Source of the DNA: Bradyrhizobium sp. U87765 SZCCT0048
GTDB taxonomy: Bacteria; Pseudomonadota; Alphaproteobacteria; Rhizobiales; Xanthobacteraceae
Length of the DNA stretch: 64,000 nt
Direction of reading: 5' to 3'
Assembly: GCF_018131225.1 (NCBI RefSeq)
Contig: NZ_JAFCMM010000002.1
Span: forward strand, 434,001 to 498,000
Shown here: positions 55,834 through 64,000 of the stretch, in pieces
How the letters are laid out: each line of letters begins with the position of its first letter
Position numbering within the stretch: position 1 is the first letter of the stretch
Position numbers and translations under genes: made by a program
The notes under the pieces: model-generated
Databases searched by the model: none
Seen by the model: only the letters and a program-made list of their open reading frames with translations
Told to the model about the DNA's origin: nothing

Positions 55834-57834
55834 ATGTTCAGCAAGATCCTGATCGCCAATCGCGGCGAGATCGCCTGCCGCGTCATCAAGACGGCGCGGC
55901 GGCTCGGCATCGCCACCGTCGCGGTGTATTCCGAGGCCGACGCCAATGCCCGCCATGTCCGCATGGCTGACGAAGCGGTGTTGATCGGGCCGCCGGCGGC
56001 GCGCGACTCCTACCTGCGCGGCGACGTCATCCTCGAGGCCGCCCGCCGCACCGGCGCGCAGGCGATCCATCCCGGCTACGGCTTCCTGTCGGAGAACGAC
56101 GGCTTCGCCGAGGCCTGCGAGAAAGCCGGCATCGTCTTCATCGGCCCGCCGGCGTCCGCGATCCGCGCCATGGGCTCGAAGTCGGCTGCCAAGGCGCTGA
56201 TGGAGAAGGCGAGCGTGCCACTGACGCCGGGCTATCACGGCGACAACCAGGATCCGGCGTTTCTTGCCGAACAGGCCGGGCACATCGGCTATCCGGTGCT
56301 GATCAAGGCGAGTGCCGGCGGCGGCGGCAAGGGCATGCGCCGTGTCGACGCGCCCGCCGACTTCGCTGCCGCGCTGACGTCGTGCCGGCGCGAGGCGGCC
56401 AACGCCTTCGGCAACGACCATGTGCTGGTCGAGAAGTATGTGCTCAAGCCCCGCCACATCGAGATCCAGGTGTTCGGCGACAGTTTCGGCGACTGCGTCT
56501 ACCTGTTCGAGCGCGATTGCTCGGTGCAGCGCCGTCACCAGAAGCTGCTGGAGGAAGCCCCCGCGCCTGGCATGACCGCCGAGCGCCGCGCGGCGATGGG
56601 CCAGGCGGCGGTGAACGCGGCCAAGGCCGTCGGCTATGTCGGCGCCGGCACGGTGGAATTCATCGCCAACCAGGACGGCAGCTTCTACTTCATGGAGATG
56701 AACACCCGTCTGCAGGTCGAGCATCCGGTGACCGAGATGATCACGGGCCTCGACCTCGTCGAGTGGCAACTGCGGGTGGCGAGCGGCGAGCGGTTGCCGC
56801 TGCGCCAGGAGCAGCTCGCGATCGAGGGCCACGCCATCGAGGCGCGCATCTATGCCGAGGATCCCGACAAGGGCTTCCTGCCTTCGACCGGCCGCCTCGT
56901 CCACCTCGTGCCGCCGACCGACGAGGACCATGTCCGCGTCGACACCGGCGTCGAGCAGGGGGACGAGATCACTCCCTATTACGACCCGATGATCGCCAAG
57001 CTGATCGTGTGGGGCGTCGACCGCGCCCAGGCGCTGGCGCGCCTGCGCCAGGCGCTGGCGCATTACCGCGTCGTCGGCGTGTCGAACAATGTCGACTTCC
57101 TCGCCAGGCTCGTCGCCATCCCCTCGTTCGCCAACGCCCAGCTCGACACCGGGCTGATCGAGCGCGAGCAGGCACTGCTGTTCCCGCCGGCCGATCATGT
57201 GCCCGACGACGTCTGGCTGATCGCCGCGCTCGCCGAGCTGCTGCGCGAACGCCGCGTCGCCGCGGTGCGGGCGGCCGCGGCGCCTGATCCGCACTCGCCG
57301 TGGCGCCGCCTCGATGGCTGGCGTCTGAACGGCCGCGCCGAGCGCCAGCTCAGCCTGCGGCTGCGCGACGTCCAGCAGGATGTCGGCGCCGTGGTGTCGA
57401 CCACCGGCTACCAGCTGACCCTCAACGGCCGCAGCGTCACCGCGCAGGGCACGTCCGGGGAGGGCGGCAAGCTGTTCGCCCAGTTCGGCGACCGCCGCAT
57501 CCATGCGGTGGTCGTGGTCGCCGGCGAACGGCGGCAAGTGTTCTTCGAGGGACGCTCGTGGCCGCTTGCGCTGATCGACACGCTGCATGTCGGCGGCGGC
57601 GGCGAGGACGTCGAAGGCGGCCTGCGCGCGCCGATGCCTGGCAAGGTCGTCACCCTGGTCGCGGCCGTCGGCGCGACGGTGGACAAGGGCGCGCCGCTAC
57701 TGGTGCTGGAGGCGATGAAGATGGAGCACACCATCACCGCGCCGCGCCGCGGCGTCGTCAAGGGCTTCCGCGTCGCCGCTGGCGATCAGGTGTCCGACGG
57801 TGCGGACCTCGTCGATTTCGAGGCGGCCGAGTAA
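55834..57834 (+). CDS. mccA: Methylcrotonyl-CoA carboxylase, biotin-containing (alpha) subunit
   Basis: A 666-residue biotin carboxylase fused to a biotin-carrier domain. The carboxylase part (about 1-450) has KILIANRGEIACRVI, the ATP-grasp loop KASAGGGGKGMRRV, LFERDCSVQRRHQKLLEEAP and EMNTRLQVEHPVTEMITG. The C-terminal carrier ends with LEAMKMEHTI, where Lys629 is the biotinylation site. GGAGA precedes the ATG at 55834. The enzyme depends on biotin, fitting with bioB/bioY elsewhere in the window. The gene ends 16 bp from the convergent second autotransporter, and no terminator is visible between them. Confidence 0.95.
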   Translation: MFSKILIANRGEIACRVIKTARRLGIATVAVYSEADANARHVRMADEAVLIGPPAARDSYLRGDVILEAARRTGAQAIHPGYGFLSENDGFAEACEKAGIVFIGPPASAIRAMGSKSAAKALMEKASVPLTPGYHGDNQDPAFLAEQAGHIGYPVLIKASAGGGGKGMRRVDAPADFAAALTSCRREAANAFGNDHVLVEKYVLKPRHIEIQVFGDSFGDCVYLFERDCSVQRRHQKLLEEAPAPGMTAERRAAMGQAAVNAAKAVGYVGAGTVEFIANQDGSFYFMEMNTRLQVEHPVTEMITGLDLVEWQLRVASGERLPLRQEQLAIEGHAIEARIYAEDPDKGFLPSTGRLVHLVPPTDEDHVRVDTGVEQGDEITPYYDPMIAKLIVWGVDRAQALARLRQALAHYRVVGVSNNVDFLARLVAIPSFANAQLDTGLIEREQALLFPPADHVPDDVWLIAALAELLRERRVAAVRAAAAPDPHSPWRRLDGWRLNGRAERQLSLRLRDVQQDVGAVVSTTGYQLTLNGRSVTAQGTSGEGGKLFAQFGDRRIHAVVVVAGERRQVFFEGRSWPLALIDTLHVGGGGEDVEGGLRAPMPGKVVTLVAAVGATVDKGAPLLVLEAMKMEHTITAPRRGVVKGFRVAAGDQVSDGADLVDFEAAE

Positions 57835-57850
57835 CCGTCAGGCGCGGCGC

Positions 57851-60800
57851 CTACCACGCGTAGCGCACGACGCCCTTGCCGGCGTAGCTGCGACTGACGT
57901 TCGAGAACTCGCCGTCGAAGGTCGCGCTCGCGGACCAGCCGTTGCGCCAGGCGATTTCGGCCGCCGCTGTGGTGAGCGCGGCGTCTCGGGCCTGCGCCGC
58001 ACCGTTCACCACGAACGAGGCGCCCGGCAGCGCCTGGAAGGTCGCGGCAACCGCGCGGTCCGGATTGAAGTCGTGGGCCCAGGCGGCGCGGCCGCGCAGC
58101 GTCAGGATCGCATCACCCAGCGCGAACGACCTGTCAGTGCGGAGACCGAGCTCGCTGCGGGTGTCGGTGACGCTGCGCCCATTATAGTTCAGTGCGAACG
58201 CGGTGCTGCCCGCGATCACACGTTCAGCGGAGGCCGGCAGATCGATGGTGGTGAACTGGCCGGCGACATAGGGCGTGAGGCCGACGCCGCCAAGCCACGG
58301 CATCGCGACGCGGTAGCCGCCCTCGATCCGCCCCGCATAGGTGTCGGCGTTGAAGCGTCCCTGCAGCTGATCGGCGCCTGCAGCCGTGACCGTGCGATTG
58401 ATGGTGACGTCCTGCCAGCCGTACGCCAATGCGCCGGACAGATAGGCCGCGCCCATCGTGTGACGCACGAATGCGCCGGCCTGAAACAGATCGGAACGGC
58501 CGGAGCCGCCATTGGCCACACTGAAGCTCGTGCCGCCACCGGCGAGCGCGAAACCCGCAACGGTATTGGGTGAGAAGCGATAGTCGGCGCCGACCGCGGT
58601 GCCGAACACCCGGCTGGTGGCGGTGTTCGATCCCACGGCGCCGTTGCCGTCGGTGGTCTGCGTGCCGCCATAGCCGGCGGCCCACACATTCCAGCGCGAC
58701 ACCAGCCCATCCTGCGGCGGCGCCTTGGTGATCATGCCCAGGGCTTCGCGCTCGGCTGCGCCGCGTCTCGCGCCGGCATACGCCATCGCGTCGTCGGCGA
58801 ACGACAACGGAGCGCCGCCAGCCGTCCCGCGGCCATCGACAAAGGGATCACCCAGGAGACCGAGAAACTGGTTCATGGCGTTGAAAGTCGTCTGCTGCAC
58901 GCCGGTAACCGTTTCGCCGGAGGCCTGCGTCAGGCCCATCGGCGTCAATGCGCCATACGCCGCGGCGATGCCCCCCGTGGCATTGAAAAATCCCGTCAGC
59001 GCATCGGCGACCTGTTGCTGGTTGCGGTTGAGGCCGGATGGCAGCGCAAACCTCAGCGACAGGTCGAGATAGACGTCGTTGGCATCGTAGCTGAGGCTCG
59101 GGCGGAAGTTGGCCGGCGTCCCCAATGTCGCCAGCGTTCCGAACGTGCCGCTGACACCCCCGGTGGCGGTCAGGATCGTGTAGCGCTTGGCGACATAGCT
59201 TCCGGTCGTAAAACTTGCGCCCAGCGTGGCGCCGTTGATCGTCGCGGTGCCCGTGACCGCCACCCGCGAAGCGGCCGCGGGCGTGAGCAGCGCCAGGTAG
59301 ATCGCGCCGGACTGCAGCGCGAGATTGCCGCCAACGGCGAGCGTGGCAACCGAGGAACCGTTGCCCGGCGCGAGTATGCCGCCGCCGGCGATCGTGGTCG
59401 CGCCGACGGTGCCGCTGCCGCTGAGCACCGCCCCGCTCGCGACCGTCGTCAGGCTCGACGATGCGGTCGATCCGTCGACCTGCAGTATGCCCGCGCTGAC
59501 CGTCGTCGCGCCGGAATAGGTGTTGACGCCGGTGAGATCGAGCACGCCGCTACCCGTCTTGGTCAGCCCCGTCGTCCCGGCGCCGTTCTGGATCAGGCCG
59601 GAGAACACCGTCGAGGTGTTGTCGCCTCCCGCGGTGAGGATCGCCGCGCTGCCGCTGTTGGTGACGGTGCCGGAGCCTGTCAACGAACCGACGGCATTGG
59701 AAAAACCGGAGAGATCGAGCACCGCGCCGCCGGCGACGGTCATCGCCGAGTTGGTGCCAAAGGCGCTGGTCGAGCCGGCTTGCAGCGTGCCCGCGATCAC
59801 CGTGGTCGGCCCGCGATACGTATTGAGGCCGGAGAGAACCAGCGTGCCGGCATAGCCGCCCGCAGCATTGACGACGACATCGCCGGAGCCGGACAGCACG
59901 CCGGTCAGGCTTGTGGTGCTGCCGGTGAGCACGTTGTAGGTCGGATCGCCGGTCGCGACGATGCTGTTGCCGATCACAAAACTGCCGTTGAAGTTCACGG
60001 TGACGCCGGCGGCGCCGCCATTGAGCGCCAGCGTGCCGCTTCCGAGCGCCTGGCTGTTGCCGACGACCAGGGTACTGCCTTCGTTGATGGTCGTGCCGCC
60101 GCTGAAGGTGTTGGCGCCCGACAGCGTCAGGGTGCCGCTGCCGCTCTTGGTGAGCGCGCTCTGCCCGCCGGTGCCGCCGAGCCCATCCGCGGCGGCAGCG
60201 CCGCCCGAGCCATTTTGATCGGCGATGGCATCGGAGATCGTGTAGTTGCCGGCGCCGATCGTCAGCGCCGAGCCCTGCAGGAAAAAGCCCGCGCCGAAGG
60301 CGGAGCCCGTGTTGGCGCCTGAACCACCCGTCGCGGTGTTGCCCGTGACGCCGCCGCTGCCGTTGATGGTCAGCGTGCCGCCCTTGGCGACAAAGACGGC
60401 GCCCCCCATGGCGCCGCCGCCGCCTCCCGCGGCCGAGCCGCCATTGCCGGCACCAAATCCGGCCTGCCCTGCAATGGGACCGCTGCCACCGCCCGCGCCG
60501 AAGCCACCATTGCCTCCCACGCCCGTTGTGGACCCGAAACCGGCGGCGCCACCTCCTCCGCCGTATCCACCATTTCCGCCGGTGCCGCCAAATCCGTTGC
60601 CGCCGATGCCGCCGCCGCCGCCGCCGAAGCCGCCCTTGCCTCCCGTGACAAAGCCAACCGCACCGCTGCCGCCCCCGCCGAAGCCGCCCGCAGTACCGGC
60701 CGTGGTCCCGTTCGGTCCGCCGCCACCGCCGCCGAACCCGCCGTTCCCCCCTTGCGTCGGGTTGCCTGCCTGGCCACCAAATCCACCGCCGCCAGAGCCG

Positions 60801-61792
60801 CCGAAGCCGAAGGCATCCTGGCCGCTGCCACCGCCACCACCGCCTTGGGCGCCGCCCGTCGTGCCATAGCCGTTTCCACCGCGCTGAGCGGCGAGACCGC
60901 CGATGCCGAGGCCGCCGTTCTGCCCATTGGCGGTGAGGCTACCGCCGGCGCCGGTGTATCCGCCACCGCCACCGCCGGCCGGATATCCGATGCCGCCGGC
61001 GCCGAAAACGCCGCCACCACCCGCGGAGCCGTTGCCGGAGCCGCCGCCTCCGGCACCATACAAGCCACCGCCGCCACCGCCATTGAGACCACTGGAGTTT
61101 GTCGCCCCCCCGGCTCCGCCGAGGCCGCCACCACCCCCGCTCGTCCCCGTGGCACCGGCACCGCCGATGGCGCTGTTGCTGCTGAATGAGACGCCGGACA
61201 GGGTCACATTTCCTGATTGATTGACGAACAGCGCGCCACCGGCGCCCATCCCACCGCCGCCACCGCCGCCGCCGGCACCGCCTTGCGCAACGGCATTGGC
61301 AAGGGTCAGGTTGTTGAGGGCGACGTTCTGGGTCTGCGCAACGATCGAGCCGGCAACGGCCGCGCTGGCCTGGGTTGCACTGTCGACGCCGACGAGAAAG
61401 ATACGCTGCGAGCCGCTGCCGCTGATCGTGTTGCCGTTGCCATTGATCGTCACCGAGTTGAGGATCGGCGACAACGCGCCGGACAGGGTGACGCTGGTCG
61501 CGATGTTGATGGTCACCGGCGAGGACTGCGCATTGGCATAGGCGAGCGCATAGCTCAGCGTCCCGGCGGCGCCGGTCGTCCCGTCCGACGTCGTGCCCGG
61601 ATCGCTCGCGATGGTGACGGTGCAGGTATTGCCCGCACATTGCGCATGCGCGGCCGCACAGCCAAGGAAGCACGAGGCGATCAATGCGACGCCGGCCCGC
61701 ATCAGACGATGACTGAACGTGCTCCCCGAGTGTCCAGGTAAAGGCGGCCAGGCAAGTGCTGACAGCAGTGGCAGAACCGGTCGGTTTGTCAT
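57851..61792 (-). CDS. Second PATR-type autotransporter, paralogue of the first
   Basis: A 1313-residue type Va autotransporter. After an extended signal region (about 1-52, ending LIASCFLGCAAAHAQ) comes a right-handed-helix-like start (SDPGTTSDGTTGAAGTLSYA), an exceptional Gly-rich zone (about 150-520, GGxGG and GGGGG runs), then PATR-like repeats (SALTKSGSGTLTLSGANTFS, GLTKTGSGVLDLTGVNTYS). The barrel spans about 1034-1313, from WNVWAAGYGG to the last residues KGVVRYAW. The barrel aligns throughout with that of the first autotransporter, while the passengers differ. The start is uncertain: ATG 61792 gives a long signal, ATG 61702 a short one (MRAGVALIASCFLGCAAAHA). Confidence 0.88.
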   Translation of the reverse strand: MTNRPVLPLLSALAWPPLPGHSGSTFSHRLMRAGVALIASCFLGCAAAHAQCAGNTCTVTIASDPGTTSDGTTGAAGTLSYALAYANAQSSPVTINIATSVTLSGALSPILNSVTINGNGNTISGSGSQRIFLVGVDSATQASAAVAGSIVAQTQNVALNNLTLANAVAQGGAGGGGGGGGMGAGGALFVNQSGNVTLSGVSFSSNSAIGGAGATGTSGGGGGLGGAGGATNSSGLNGGGGGGLYGAGGGGSGNGSAGGGGVFGAGGIGYPAGGGGGGYTGAGGSLTANGQNGGLGIGGLAAQRGGNGYGTTGGAQGGGGGGSGQDAFGFGGSGGGGFGGQAGNPTQGGNGGFGGGGGGPNGTTAGTAGGFGGGGSGAVGFVTGGKGGFGGGGGGIGGNGFGGTGGNGGYGGGGGAAGFGSTTGVGGNGGFGAGGGSGPIAGQAGFGAGNGGSAAGGGGGAMGGAVFVAKGGTLTINGSGGVTGNTATGGSGANTGSAFGAGFFLQGSALTIGAGNYTISDAIADQNGSGGAAAADGLGGTGGQSALTKSGSGTLTLSGANTFSGGTTINEGSTLVVGNSQALGSGTLALNGGAAGVTVNFNGSFVIGNSIVATGDPTYNVLTGSTTSLTGVLSGSGDVVVNAAGGYAGTLVLSGLNTYRGPTTVIAGTLQAGSTSAFGTNSAMTVAGGAVLDLSGFSNAVGSLTGSGTVTNSGSAAILTAGGDNTSTVFSGLIQNGAGTTGLTKTGSGVLDLTGVNTYSGATTVSAGILQVDGSTASSSLTTVASGAVLSGSGTVGATTIAGGGILAPGNGSSVATLAVGGNLALQSGAIYLALLTPAAASRVAVTGTATINGATLGASFTTGSYVAKRYTILTATGGVSGTFGTLATLGTPANFRPSLSYDANDVYLDLSLRFALPSGLNRNQQQVADALTGFFNATGGIAAAYGALTPMGLTQASGETVTGVQQTTFNAMNQFLGLLGDPFVDGRGTAGGAPLSFADDAMAYAGARRGAAEREALGMITKAPPQDGLVSRWNVWAAGYGGTQTTDGNGAVGSNTATSRVFGTAVGADYRFSPNTVAGFALAGGGTSFSVANGGSGRSDLFQAGAFVRHTMGAAYLSGALAYGWQDVTINRTVTAAGADQLQGRFNADTYAGRIEGGYRVAMPWLGGVGLTPYVAGQFTTIDLPASAERVIAGSTAFALNYNGRSVTDTRSELGLRTDRSFALGDAILTLRGRAAWAHDFNPDRAVAATFQALPGASFVVNGAAQARDAALTTAAAEIAWRNGWSASATFDGEFSNVSRSYAGKGVVRYAW

Positions 61793-62076
61793 GAGCGTCT
61801 CGAACGAAAATCGAACAAGGGATGGCGGCACGCAGGTCGCTCAAGGCCATAGCAGGCCAGCCGTCCACATAATGTGCCTGGTGTCTCAGCCGCCGATTTC
61901 CCATGCCCGGTGATGCAGCCACGGCACATCGGACGGGATGCCCCCGATTGGTCGCCGACTGGCGGGGCTTCCAGGCCCGACTGGCCCCACGTCCCCTCAT
62001 TTCGCCCGACACTGCCGCTTGCACAGCGATGTCGGGATGGCTACATCCCACCTGTGGTGGTGTGGGGCGCTTTCCT

Positions 62077-63090
62077 GTGAACGACAGCAAAGTGGCTGAT
62101 GATCCCGAGCGCGGGGCGCACGCGCTGGCGTTGCTGCGCGCCGCGACGGTCGACATCTGCGATGTCATTCCCCGCACCGCCGAGGCCGAATTCCATATTA
62201 CGACCGTGACGCAGATGACCGGCAACGCCTTGCTGGTGGATTCATCCGTCACCGCGCTGGAATACGACCGAACGCCCGCGCACATCGCCCGCGGAGGCCT
62301 CGACCACTACCACATCACCCTGTGCCTGGCCGGAGAGATGTGGTTCAGCTCCGGGCGTCGCGAGCTGACGCTGCGGCCCGGCGACATCGGCCTCCTCGAC
62401 ATGGCATCGCCGAACCGGACGGTGCTGACGGCGGCGCATGGCGGCCGTACACGCCTGATGACACTCATCGTGCCGCGCGCCTTGCTGGCGCCGCGGCTCG
62501 CCCACCCGGATTCGGCCATGGCCACCCTGCCGGCCAACCATCCCCATGCGCGCCTTCTCGCCGACCAGTTCGACGCGCTGTGGCGCCTCGAAGAGCCGGA
62601 AGCCGGCGCTGAAGCGACGGTCGCCGCGATGGCCGACGTCATCGCCGTCGTCGCCGGATGCACGGCCGACACCGAGCGAGGCATCGACGGCGCCGAGCGC
62701 CACCTCTATCTCGCGACGATCAAGCGCCACATCGCCGGACACCTCGAGAGCGCAGCGCTCACCGTCCAGGATCTCTGCCAGCGCTTCCAGATTTCGCGCG
62801 CGAGCCTCTACCGCCTTTTTGAGGCCGATGGCGGCTTTGCGCACTACGTCCAGGAGCAGCGGCTCAACCGTGCGCTGACGCTGCTGATCGCGTCGCCATC
62901 CCACGGCAGGCGCCTGATCGATCTTGCTGTAGATCTGCAATTCGCAAGCGATTCCACGTTCGTGCGCGCGTTCCGCCAGAAGTTCGGCCTGACGCCCGGC
63001 GAGATCCGCAAGCGTGCCGAAGCCTGGCTGCTCGAAACGGGAACAGCGCCGACAACGGACAATCTGCTGCATCAGCTCGTGCAGCGCTGA
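62077..63090 (+). CDS. AraC-family regulator, cupin-type N-terminus
   Basis: A 337-residue regulator with an AraC-binding-like (PF14525-style) beta-barrel domain (about 40-190: DHYHITLCLAGEMWFSSGRR, LRPGDIGLLDMASPNRTVL) and two C-terminal helix-turn-helix motifs (about 225-320: ALTVQDLCQRFQISRASLYR and LIDLAVDLQFASDSTFVRAF, ending FGLTPGEIRKRA). The GTG at 62077 (VNDSKVADDPERG) gives a sensible length; an ATG at 62029 is an alternative. It is divergent from the second autotransporter across 284 bp with no other gene, so it may control that gene (inference). Confidence 0.85.
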   Translation: MNDSKVADDPERGAHALALLRAATVDICDVIPRTAEAEFHITTVTQMTGNALLVDSSVTALEYDRTPAHIARGGLDHYHITLCLAGEMWFSSGRRELTLRPGDIGLLDMASPNRTVLTAAHGGRTRLMTLIVPRALLAPRLAHPDSAMATLPANHPHARLLADQFDALWRLEEPEAGAEATVAAMADVIAVVAGCTADTERGIDGAERHLYLATIKRHIAGHLESAALTVQDLCQRFQISRASLYRLFEADGGFAHYVQEQRLNRALTLLIASPSHGRRLIDLAVDLQFASDSTFVRAFRQKFGLTPGEIRKRAEAWLLETGTAPTTDNLLHQLVQR

Positions 63091-63194
63091 AGCGACAGCC
63101 GCGCGACGAAGTCGCCTGCGATGCAATGCGTTTGCGGCACTTCCAGCCGTCGCCAGAACCGGCACACGGTAAACGATTCCGGCAAGGCGCACCG

Positions 63195-63449
63195 ATGCCC
63201 GATCGTTCCCGCCGCCACGTCCTGCATACGGCCGCCGTCGCCGGCATCACTCCCGCCCTGACGCATCGGGCGGCATGGGCCGGCGATCTCGCCGACGGCA
63301 GCTTCCGGCGCGAAGTCGTCGCTCTGCTCGGCCGCCGTCATCCCGAGTGGACAATCATCCCCGCCGAAGATCCGGCCCATGATGTCGATCGCCAGCCGGT
63401 CGACGGTGCGGCTGACGGCCGGTCGCACCTGCCAGGTTCCGATCGATGA
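63195..63449 (+). pseudogene. Short Tat-signal reading frame, probably a decayed gene
   Basis: An 84-residue frame with AAGG 8 nt before its ATG. It opens with a convincing twin-arginine signal (RSRRHVLHTAAVAGITPALT to AAWA) and continues with codon use like real genes (FRREVVALLGRRHPEWTIIP), then becomes Asp/Arg-rich and stops. Downstream, 63541-63594 in another frame reads MIIGKPGVFRRMEYPVT before a stop, as though pieces of a longer exported protein were split by frameshifts. It could instead be an intact small Tat protein. The product is unknown. Confidence 0.4.
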
Positions 63450-63684
63450 CAGAGGATGACGCGACAAACCTTTTTGACGGCACCGCGAGCCGGACGAAGC
63501 AAGTCTTGCATTTTCATGCCGCGTCGTTGAGTCTGCCCGGCGATGATCATCGGGAAGCCCGGCGTCTTCCGGCGGATGGAATACCCGGTGACATGATCGA
63601 CGGGAAAGCCGCGGGATTGCCGGCCCCGACGGCTGCGGCGGCGCCAACCGCGCCGGGGAATGGCTTAAGGGGAGGATTTTTGAG

Positions 63685-64000
63685 TTGACGTCTGCTGCCT
63701 CCCAGCCGGGAATGCGCGCGCCCATCAAGCGCGCGGACTTCGGCCCTGTCTCCGTGTTCTTCGGCGAGAAGAACGGCAAGTACCCCGATGGCAATCAGGT
63801 GATCGTTCGCGGCGCGGACGTGCGCGCGGCGTTCGATGCTCCGCTGGTGTCCAACTCGATCGGCCCCGAGTTCGACGCCACCGAGCTGGTGATCATGGGC
63901 CATATCCATGAAGACCACATGGCCGGCCTGCACCGCCTGCCCAGAGCCGCCGTGCATGTGCACGAGGACGATCTCGCCGCCGCGCGCAGCTGGGACGGCC
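63685..64000 (+). CDS. MBL-fold metallo-hydrolase (C-terminus cut by window edge)
   Basis: The first 105 residues of a metallo-beta-lactamase-fold hydrolase running off the right edge. The N-terminal part (IKRADFGPVSVFFGEKNGKY, PDGNQVIVRGADVRAAFDAP) leads to the metal motif MGHIHEDHMAGL (HxHxDH) and a following VHVHEDDLAAARSW. The start is TTG at 63685: AAGGGGAGG lies 9 nt upstream, a strong ribosome-binding site; the next in-frame ATG is 63712 without one. The substrate is unknown from this part. Confidence 0.85.
   Translation, partial: MTSAASQPGMRAPIKRADFGPVSVFFGEKNGKYPDGNQVIVRGADVRAAFDAPLVSNSIGPEFDATELVIMGHIHEDHMAGLHRLPRAAVHVHEDDLAAARSWDG

Noticed and set aside
60100..61220. Poly-Pro plus-strand frames opposite the second autotransporter
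   Set aside because: They are simply the complement of glycine codons in the passenger.

Overview
The window is about 64 kb of very GC-rich DNA (third codon positions almost all G/C) with densely packed genes. The gene families are BioR-controlled biotin genes, an IalB-like protein, a DUF2336 protein beside PAS-GGDEF-EAL signalling, giant filamentous-haemagglutinin-like and PATR autotransporter proteins, and a caspase-like protein with a proline-rich tail. Together they point to an alphaproteobacterium of the Hyphomicrobiales, most likely near Bradyrhizobium/Rhodopseudomonas (Nitrobacteraceae). That placement is an inference from gene content. I saw no rRNA, tRNA, insertion sequence, phage gene or CRISPR array.

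Region by region. 1-2.7 kb: a two-component flavin-dependent aromatic hydroxylase (HpaB-like, cut by the left edge, plus a flavin reductase) and a MarR regulator. 2.8-5.7 kb: a REC-EAL protein with most signature residues lost, a DUF488 protein and a LysR regulator. 5.8-12.1 kb: mmsA, a five-PAS GGDEF-EAL protein and a DUF2336 protein. 12.1-15 kb: a zinc alcohol dehydrogenase and an adenylate-forming ligase. 15.1-17.5 kb: bioB-bioY, divergent from the GntR regulator bioR, with three BioR-type boxes between them. 17.6-23.7 kb: an amidase, a membrane diguanylate cyclase, an IalB-like periplasmic protein, guanine deaminase and a membrane protein with monooxygenase-like domains.

23.8-44.7 kb is the most striking part, all on the minus strand: a 1600-residue autotransporter, then a 4319-residue haemagglutinin-like exoprotein whose upstream neighbours are FecR-type anti-sigma, FecI-type ECF sigma and a small periplasmic protein joining an STN domain to a TonB-C-like domain. 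The STN, sigma and FecR genes overlap by 4 bp (ATGA) and look translationally coupled. I read this as a surface-signalling cassette in which the signal-receiving STN domain sits on a TonB-like protein rather than on an outer-membrane receptor, and whose output is one giant surface protein. No TpsB transporter and no TonB-dependent receptor lies in the window.

45-50 kb: a PhnA-like protein without its zinc ribbon, a HAD hydrolase with a Tat signal, and a caspase-fold protein that has lost both catalytic residues. 50-57.8 kb: an AraC regulator divergent from an acyl-CoA synthetase, isovaleryl-CoA dehydrogenase and both methylcrotonyl-CoA carboxylase subunits, a leucine/isovalerate degradation operon whose carboxylase needs biotin. 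57.8-64 kb: a second autotransporter whose barrel closely matches the first, another AraC regulator, a short decayed-looking Tat-signal gene, and the start of an MBL-fold hydrolase cut by the right edge.
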